In this document: in pieces, positions 42,071 through 43,656 of the stretch | Position numbering within the stretch: the stretch's first letter is position 1 | Layout: each line of letters begins with the position of its first letter | Assembly: GCA_021396245.1 (NCBI GenBank) | Contig: WNYE01000154.1 | Coordinates: 1 to 43,656, forward strand | Length of the DNA stretch: 43,656 nt | Direction: 5' to 3' | Origin: Sporothrix humicola | Lineage: Eukaryota > Ascomycota > Sordariomycetes > Ophiostomatales > Ophiostomataceae | Made by a program: the position numbers and the translations under genes | The notes under the pieces: generated by a model | Databases searched by the model: none | Told to the model about the DNA's origin: nothing | The model's input: the letters and a program-made list of their open reading frames with translations, nothing else

Positions 42071-42213
42071 GTGTTTTGTGGTATGATGATGGCGGTATGT
42101 CGGTGCACATAATTTATCTCATGTTCTGATGACAGAAATACGTTGTTTAGCCCAAAATTGTGAATGATATTGATCCATATATTCAAACATGGAAATTTGT
42201 GCCCGAATCTCTT

Positions 42214-43419
42214 TCATGCCTGAAGTGCACTAGGTCGCATAATGATGATTGTCGCGGCGACGGATGCAGCAAGAATACTGATATAGACCAAACCACCATC
42301 CGTACTTCCTGTGCTCCATAACCAAAAAGACTGGTAAGCTGCCCCAACAATACCGGCAGCGCCCCATGCCGGTAAGATCTGTGCATATGCGGTATAGAAT
42401 GCGGCCAATCCGGGATTGCGGGCCTTGACCAGGATGGGAAGGACACTGAAGCCGACGCCGTGGGAGAAGAGGACAACCAAGAGCGCAGCAGTGGCCAGTG
42501 CTGGATGGTCGCCGGCAGCAGTGCGTGAAAGACATCCGAGAATACCGCCGCGCAGAGTGAAGAGAGCGACAAAAGTTCGACGTGCGCCAATAAGGGAGTA
42601 AACTGTTGGAGCGAGAACGCCACCCAAAGCAAGGCTGACCATGCTCAAAGAAAGTATATTGTGTGGACTGTTACCGTATGAGGCAGTAAGTGGAAGGAGT
42701 GCCGAGAATGCAGCCATGCCAGGGAGTGCGTTAAAGAAAAGTAAGACCGAGAAAGAGGGCCGGGCATCAGTGGCCGTGGCGATCTTTGATTTGTCGTTGC
42801 CCACGGAAGATGTTGAAGGCGTATTGGCATTACTGGGTAGAGCAAGAAATGCGAGAAGGCCGACGGATGTAGAAACGAGACCACCGGCAACGAGAATAGT
42901 CCCCAATTCCTGTCTGCCAAGAACATTGAAGTTAATCCTGGGACAAGCCACGATGCACGCAGCCGACCCTGACGAGAATCCCAACGGTCCGATGGCACTC
43001 CGAGCGAGTGGCTGGTCAGGAAGGCCCTGGACGACCATGACGATGACTGCCAGGTAGGTAAACCCCACGCCAACTCCGCCGAGAAATATGGCTGACAGTA
43101 TGTAGAAAATGACAGAATAGTCACTCCAAGTCCGTTGTTGTAGGAAATAGCCGGCAAAAGTGAGGGCCGCGCCCCAGAGAGCCGTTCCAAAAACTGTTGT
43201 TGCGTGACTGCCCGGATTCGAGATCAGGGAAGAACTCAGACGAGTTCCGATGGAAAGGCCAGCACAAGCAGCCGCAAATGGTGCAAGAGAGTGTCCACGC
43301 GTAATGTCTGGAAAAAGCCGTGGTAGCTCAACCTGGACAGTGCTCAAGGCATAAACAGTGCCAACGCTAAACATATTGAGGAAAGCCGCAACGGCTACTA
43401 AGGTTGGAGATGGTGACAT
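42214..43419 (-). CDS. MFS transporter, monocarboxylate-like, 401 aa
   Basis: Integral membrane protein with about 11-12 hydrophobic segments and a central polar loop (about residues 195-225, Asn/Thr/Ser-rich, around NTPSTSSVGNDKSK). The first segment, AAFLNMFSVGTVYALSTVQ, resembles nodulin-like/monocarboxylate-type MFS proteins. Single exon, ATG at 43419 close after a 14-bp CACGTG palindrome. It is somewhat short for a 12-TM MFS protein but open throughout. Next to the homogentisate genes, it may move an aromatic acid or a pathway product such as acetoacetate or fumarate. The substrate is an inference from position only. Confidence 0.82.
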   Translation of the reverse strand: MSPSPTLVAVAAFLNMFSVGTVYALSTVQVELPRLFPDITRGHSLAPFAAACAGLSIGTRLSSSLISNPGSHATTVFGTALWGAALTFAGYFLQQRTWSDYSVIFYILSAIFLGGVGVGFTYLAVIVMVVQGLPDQPLARSAIGPLGFSSGSAACIVACPRINFNVLGRQELGTILVAGGLVSTSVGLLAFLALPSNANTPSTSSVGNDKSKIATATDARPSFSVLLFFNALPGMAAFSALLPLTASYGNSPHNILSLSMVSLALGGVLAPTVYSLIGARRTFVALFTLRGGILGCLSRTAAGDHPALATAALLVVLFSHGVGFSVLPILVKARNPGLAAFYTAYAQILPAWGAAGIVGAAYQSFWLWSTGSTDGGLVYISILAASVAATIIIMRPSALQA

Positions 43420-43591
43420 ACTGGTGGGTGGACATTATCTTTTTCTTGGGAAAGAACGAGAAGAAGGAATGTAGAAAGAAAACTAAACAAACAACCTTTG
43501 GGTTGAAACAATTTGATGATGAAAGCCGACAGGAGGGGAATAAGGTTGCCAAGACATGTAGATTCGGTCAAGAGGATCGATGTTGGGCTAG

Positions 43592-43605
43592 GGGTCACGT
43601 GACCC
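43592..43605. promoter_or_regulatory. 14-bp palindrome with E-box (GGGTCACGTGACCC)
   Basis: Perfect palindrome centred on CACGTG, flanked by near-matching CTAG arms, 173 bp upstream of the MFS start codon. CACGTG cores bind bHLH regulators such as the Pho4/Cbf1 class (family knowledge). Occupancy here is not shown. Confidence 0.5.
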
Positions 43606-43656
43606 TAGCGCCATAGATTTAGCCCTGCCCGGGAGCCACAGATTCTGGCATTCTCG

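Overview
The window is nuclear DNA of a filamentous ascomycete (Pezizomycotina, probably Sordariomycetes; the class is an inference). The evidence is short GT-AG introns of about 57-240 bp inside recognisable genes, three Zn2Cys6 regulators with fungal middle-homology regions, a Ser-rich GPI-type cell-surface protein, and a fungal phenylacetate/homogentisate catabolic cluster. No prokaryotic features, rRNA genes or convincing tRNA genes were seen. Gene models below are spliced by hand. Where an exon join is given, reading frame and motif continuity were checked base by base.

Layout. 1-5931: gene-poor, with a 46-bp poly(A) tract. 5932-9605 (+): Zn2Cys6 regulator with an unusually long 977-bp intron inside the zinc cluster. 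9893-10519 (-): cupin protein. 10520-15382: a second gene-free stretch with polypurine tracts. 15383-16987 (+): secreted Ser-rich protein with a barwin/expansin-like N-terminal domain. 17439-18534 (-): mitochondrial tricarboxylate carrier. 19421-21199 (+): type-B carboxylesterase. 21525-22395 (+): ABM-like two-domain protein. 22451-24994 (-): second Zn2Cys6 regulator, with a splice junction that does not work by the GT-AG rule. 25981-27612 (-): 1,6-anhydrosugar kinase (AnmK / levoglucosan kinase family). 28791-30738 (+): sugar-porter MFS. 31706-33749 (+): third Zn2Cys6 regulator. 33903-34277 (-): alcohol dehydrogenase relic. 34973-43419: catabolic cluster.

Catabolic cluster. Homogentisate 1,2-dioxygenase (-) and a CYP504-type phenylacetate hydroxylase P450 (+) diverge from one 0.88-kb promoter. 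Fumarylacetoacetase (-) and maleylacetoacetate isomerase (+) diverge from a second 0.79-kb promoter. An MFS transporter (-) closes the cluster. The expected route is phenylacetate -> hydroxyphenylacetate/homogentisate -> maleylacetoacetate -> fumarylacetoacetate -> fumarate + acetoacetate. Both shared promoters carry clustered CGGAA/TTCCG elements, suggesting one zinc-cluster regulator controls both gene pairs.

The most interesting inference is a candidate anhydrosugar-utilisation module next to this cluster: an AnmK/levoglucosan-kinase homologue and a sugar porter transcribed divergently, followed by a Zn2Cys6 regulator. The intergenic region between kinase and transporter also holds diverged repeats whose translation looks like pentapeptide repeats.
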